In this document: positions 62,270 to 64,000 of the stretch, piece after piece
Numbering within the stretch: position 1 is the stretch's first letter
How the letters are laid out: every line of letters begins with the position of its first letter
Source of the DNA: Clostridium tagluense
GTDB lineage: Bacteria; Bacillota; Clostridia; Clostridiales; Clostridiaceae
Length of the DNA: 64,000 nucleotides
NCBI RefSeq assembly: GCF_003865095.1
Contig: NZ_BHYK01000008.1
Location: 1 to 64,000, forward strand
Direction of reading: 5' to 3'
Notes under the pieces: model-generated
What the model was told of the DNA's origin: nothing
Seen by the model: only the letters and a program-made list of their open reading frames with translations
The model's database searches: none
Position numbers and translations under genes: made by a program

Positions 62270-62767
62270 TTATTTTGTAAGCTTAATTATTATATCCTTA
62301 TGTTCAGAGTATTTATTTAAGAGAACATCTCTTTCAATTATTTCAAAATCTTTAAAGTCGAATCCAGGTGATACCATGCAGCCAACAAGAGAGTATCCTG
62401 GGCTATTCATAGCAGAACCAAAGATATGATTCTTAGGTACTAGGAACTGCGGAGTTTCTCCATTTTCTATATTAAGACCTAATTGCTTTGTAGTAAGTTC
62501 TCCATTTGGACTTATCATATATATTGTAAGAGGGGAGCCCGCATGGTAGTACCACATTTCATCTGATTTTAATCTATGAAAACTTGAAATTTCTCCATCT
62601 CTTAATAAAAAATAAATACTAGTCCAAAGTATTCTTTCACCTTCAAACTTAGTTTTAAGGTTATTGGAGCTAATATTTTCACAAGAGCAGAAGCTGTTTT
62701 TGTAAAAACCACCTTCAGGATGAGCTTCCATATTTAGTGTGTCAATAAAGTATTGGGATGAGTACAT
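62270..62767 (-). CDS. cupin_5 (DUF985) protein
   Basis: A 165-residue soluble cupin. The DUF985 pattern is clear: AHPEGGFYKNSF near the N-terminus, SIYFLLRDGEISSFHRLKSD, EMWYYHAGSPL, VPKNHIFGSA and the closing GCMVSPGFDFKDFEI. The fold resembles sugar isomerases, but no activity is established. AAAGGAG precedes the ATG. Monocistronic. Confidence 0.9.
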   Translation of the reverse strand: MYSSQYFIDTLNMEAHPEGGFYKNSFCSCENISSNNLKTKFEGERILWTSIYFLLRDGEISSFHRLKSDEMWYYHAGSPLTIYMISPNGELTTKQLGLNIENGETPQFLVPKNHIFGSAMNSPGYSLVGCMVSPGFDFKDFEIIERDVLLNKYSEHKDIIIKLTK

Positions 62768-62949
62768 AATTTATCTCCTTTGCTAAAAAAATTTGATTAT
62801 ATTTAATTATAATCAAATAGGTTAATAGTGACAAGCTTATTTGTAAGGTTTATTTAAGGTTAATGTCATCAAGAGATAAGGTTGACCTTATATAATTTAC
62901 TTATAGCGTAAGGGTAAAAATATGAGTTGTAAATAAAGGAGAATTGATT

Positions 62950-64000
62950 ATGAAAAGAAAATTTTTAACAATATTAATAGTAGGGGTGCTTTGTATATCT
63001 ATGGTGGCTTGTAATAAGCAAACAAAAGAAAATTCAAAACAAACTCAAAATAAAACGGAACAAACAGAAACTAAAAAAGAAGATGCAGGAAAGAAATTTG
63101 AAAATTTAGGTATTGAATATAAATTACCAGATAAGTGGAAAGCAAAAGAGAAAAATATAGATTTACTTGGACTTGATGGAGAAGAAAATATAATAGGACA
63201 GCTTATGTTTAGCTTTATAGCTACTGAAACTATGGACAAGATGGAAAAATTAAATAAGGATTCACAAAAAATACCGGAAACAGACAAAATAAAGATAGAA
63301 AAGTTTCAAACAGACCTTATGAATTTATTAAAAGAAAATAAAGAACTATGTACTATAGTAACTATAGACAAAAGTAAAACCCCAGGAAAAGTACAAAAAG
63401 AATTGTTCGCTAAGTTTAAAAATAAGGATTTAATAGGTAAAGAAGCTAATTTTGAAATTTATTTATTACATAATGATGTACCGGAAGAAAGTGGATTATC
63501 AGATAAATCTAAAAAAGATTTTAAAGAAGTATATGGAGAAATTAAGAATTTTAAAAGTTTGATTAAAACATCTAAGCCAGTATCAGAAAAAGAAAAATTA
63601 AACAAATATAAGAAGTTTGAGTTTAAAACTAAAACTTTAGATGGAAAAGAAATAGATAGTAGTATTTTCAAAGGTAGTAAGCTTACTATGATAAATATAT
63701 GGGCTACATATTGTGGACCATGTATACAAGAAATGCCAGATCTTCAAAAGCTTTATGAAGAGGTTAAAGGTGAGAAGATTAATGTGATTGGTCTTGTTTC
63801 AGATACACCTGACGAGGATAATGAAGAATTAGCTAAAAAAATATTAGAAAAAAAGGGCGCGAAGTTTACTAATATTATTCCCGATGAAAGCATTAAAAAT
63901 AATATATTGAAAGATGTTTCAGGAGTTCCTACTACATTATTTGTTGATAGCGAAGGAAATATTGTTGGAGACTTTTTAGTTGGTTCACATAGTAAAGAAG
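62950..64000 (+). CDS. TlpA/ResA-like thioredoxin-fold lipoprotein (cut by window end)
   Basis: The frame is open from the ATG at 62950 to the end of the window, at least 350 residues. A signal peptide with lipobox MVACN (Cys20) and a Lys/Gln/Thr-rich linker lead to an N-terminal extracellular domain (about 50-210, NLGIEYKLPDKWKAKEKNI) of unknown type, then a thioredoxin-like domain from about 215 with the redox pair in NIWATYCGPCIQEMP, and the cis-Pro region SGVPTTLFVDSEGN. It should reduce or oxidise disulfides outside the membrane. AAAGGAG precedes the ATG. The extra N-terminal domain may bind the substrate. Confidence 0.88.
   Translation, partial: MKRKFLTILIVGVLCISMVACNKQTKENSKQTQNKTEQTETKKEDAGKKFENLGIEYKLPDKWKAKEKNIDLLGLDGEENIIGQLMFSFIATETMDKMEKLNKDSQKIPETDKIKIEKFQTDLMNLLKENKELCTIVTIDKSKTPGKVQKELFAKFKNKDLIGKEANFEIYLLHNDVPEESGLSDKSKKDFKEVYGEIKNFKSLIKTSKPVSEKEKLNKYKKFEFKTKTLDGKEIDSSIFKGSKLTMINIWATYCGPCIQEMPDLQKLYEEVKGEKINVIGLVSDTPDEDNEELAKKILEKKGAKFTNIIPDESIKNNILKDVSGVPTTLFVDSEGNIVGDFLVGSHSKE

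Noticed and set aside
1-64000. CRISPR array, prophage or tRNA genes
   Set aside because: No regularly spaced repeats, phage structural genes or cloverleaf sequences were seen; the only stable RNAs found are 5S rRNA, the T-box and one unassigned leader.

Overview
The window looks like chromosome of a low-GC Clostridium (sensu stricto). It is AT-rich, has strong purine-rich ribosome binding sites, opens with the 3' end of an rRNA operon (5S rRNA plus terminator), and carries T-box control, Stickland/butyrate-type flavoprotein chemistry, a flavodiiron protein and many OmpR-type two-component pairs. Assignments are from reading the sequence; no database search was run.

Region by region: 1-6.5 kb holds 5S rRNA, a truncated MerR regulator, a GNAT, a proline-iminopeptidase-like hydrolase, a secreted DUF1002 protein and a secreted coiled-coil/3D-domain wall enzyme. 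6.5-11 kb holds a TrkA_C membrane protein, a URO-D/MtaA-type methyltransferase, a YdcF-type protein and a Dus enzyme. 11-14.4 kb is a two-gene redox unit: a three-part fusion (acyl-CoA dehydrogenase, ETF-alpha FAD domain, rubredoxin) followed by a flavodiiron protein. 14.5-17.5 kb is an ArsR regulator and a ferredoxin-nitroreductase separated by an IS3-family element, then remnants of a sigma-54 activator and a flagellin. 18-23.6 kb is a five-gene organophosphate sensing and uptake unit (response regulator, kinase, lipoprotein-like protein, binding protein, PgtP/UhpT-type transporter). 23.8-27.4 kb ends in VanW and RodA. 27.5-36.9 kb is a complete chemosensory operon on the minus strand headed by a TetR regulator, with a divergent binding-protein/hybrid-kinase pair at 37.2-41.3 kb. 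41.5-44.3 kb has an HI0933-type flavoprotein, a GyrI-like protein and a WYL regulator. 44.4-49.5 kb has a T-box leader, an archaeal-type AspRS, an unidentified structured leader with gene remnants, then GNAT, MccF-like S66 peptidase and peptidase-E-like S51 genes. 50-64 kb is envelope-centred: VanY with VanRS-like regulators, an AraC regulator, MurE with a glutamate-type symporter, a response regulator/ABC/kinase unit, UppP, a PAP2 phosphatase, a cupin and a TlpA-like lipoprotein cut by the window end.

Three themes stand out. The fusion plus flavodiiron pair could carry electrons from acyl-CoA straight to O2 or NO. The AspRS/GNAT/S66/S51 group brings together the target and the enzyme types known to neutralise aspartyl-nucleotide (microcin C type) inhibitors. 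The 50-62 kb block gathers D,D-carboxypeptidase, MurE, an ABC exporter, UppP and PAP2 around three regulatory systems, a cell-wall antibiotic defence layout. The window also has many decayed genes (MerR, sigma-54 activator, flagellin, WYL copy, GNAT start, methyltransferase start, isomerase-like) and three places where a good Shine-Dalgarno is followed by AUA or AUC instead of AUG.
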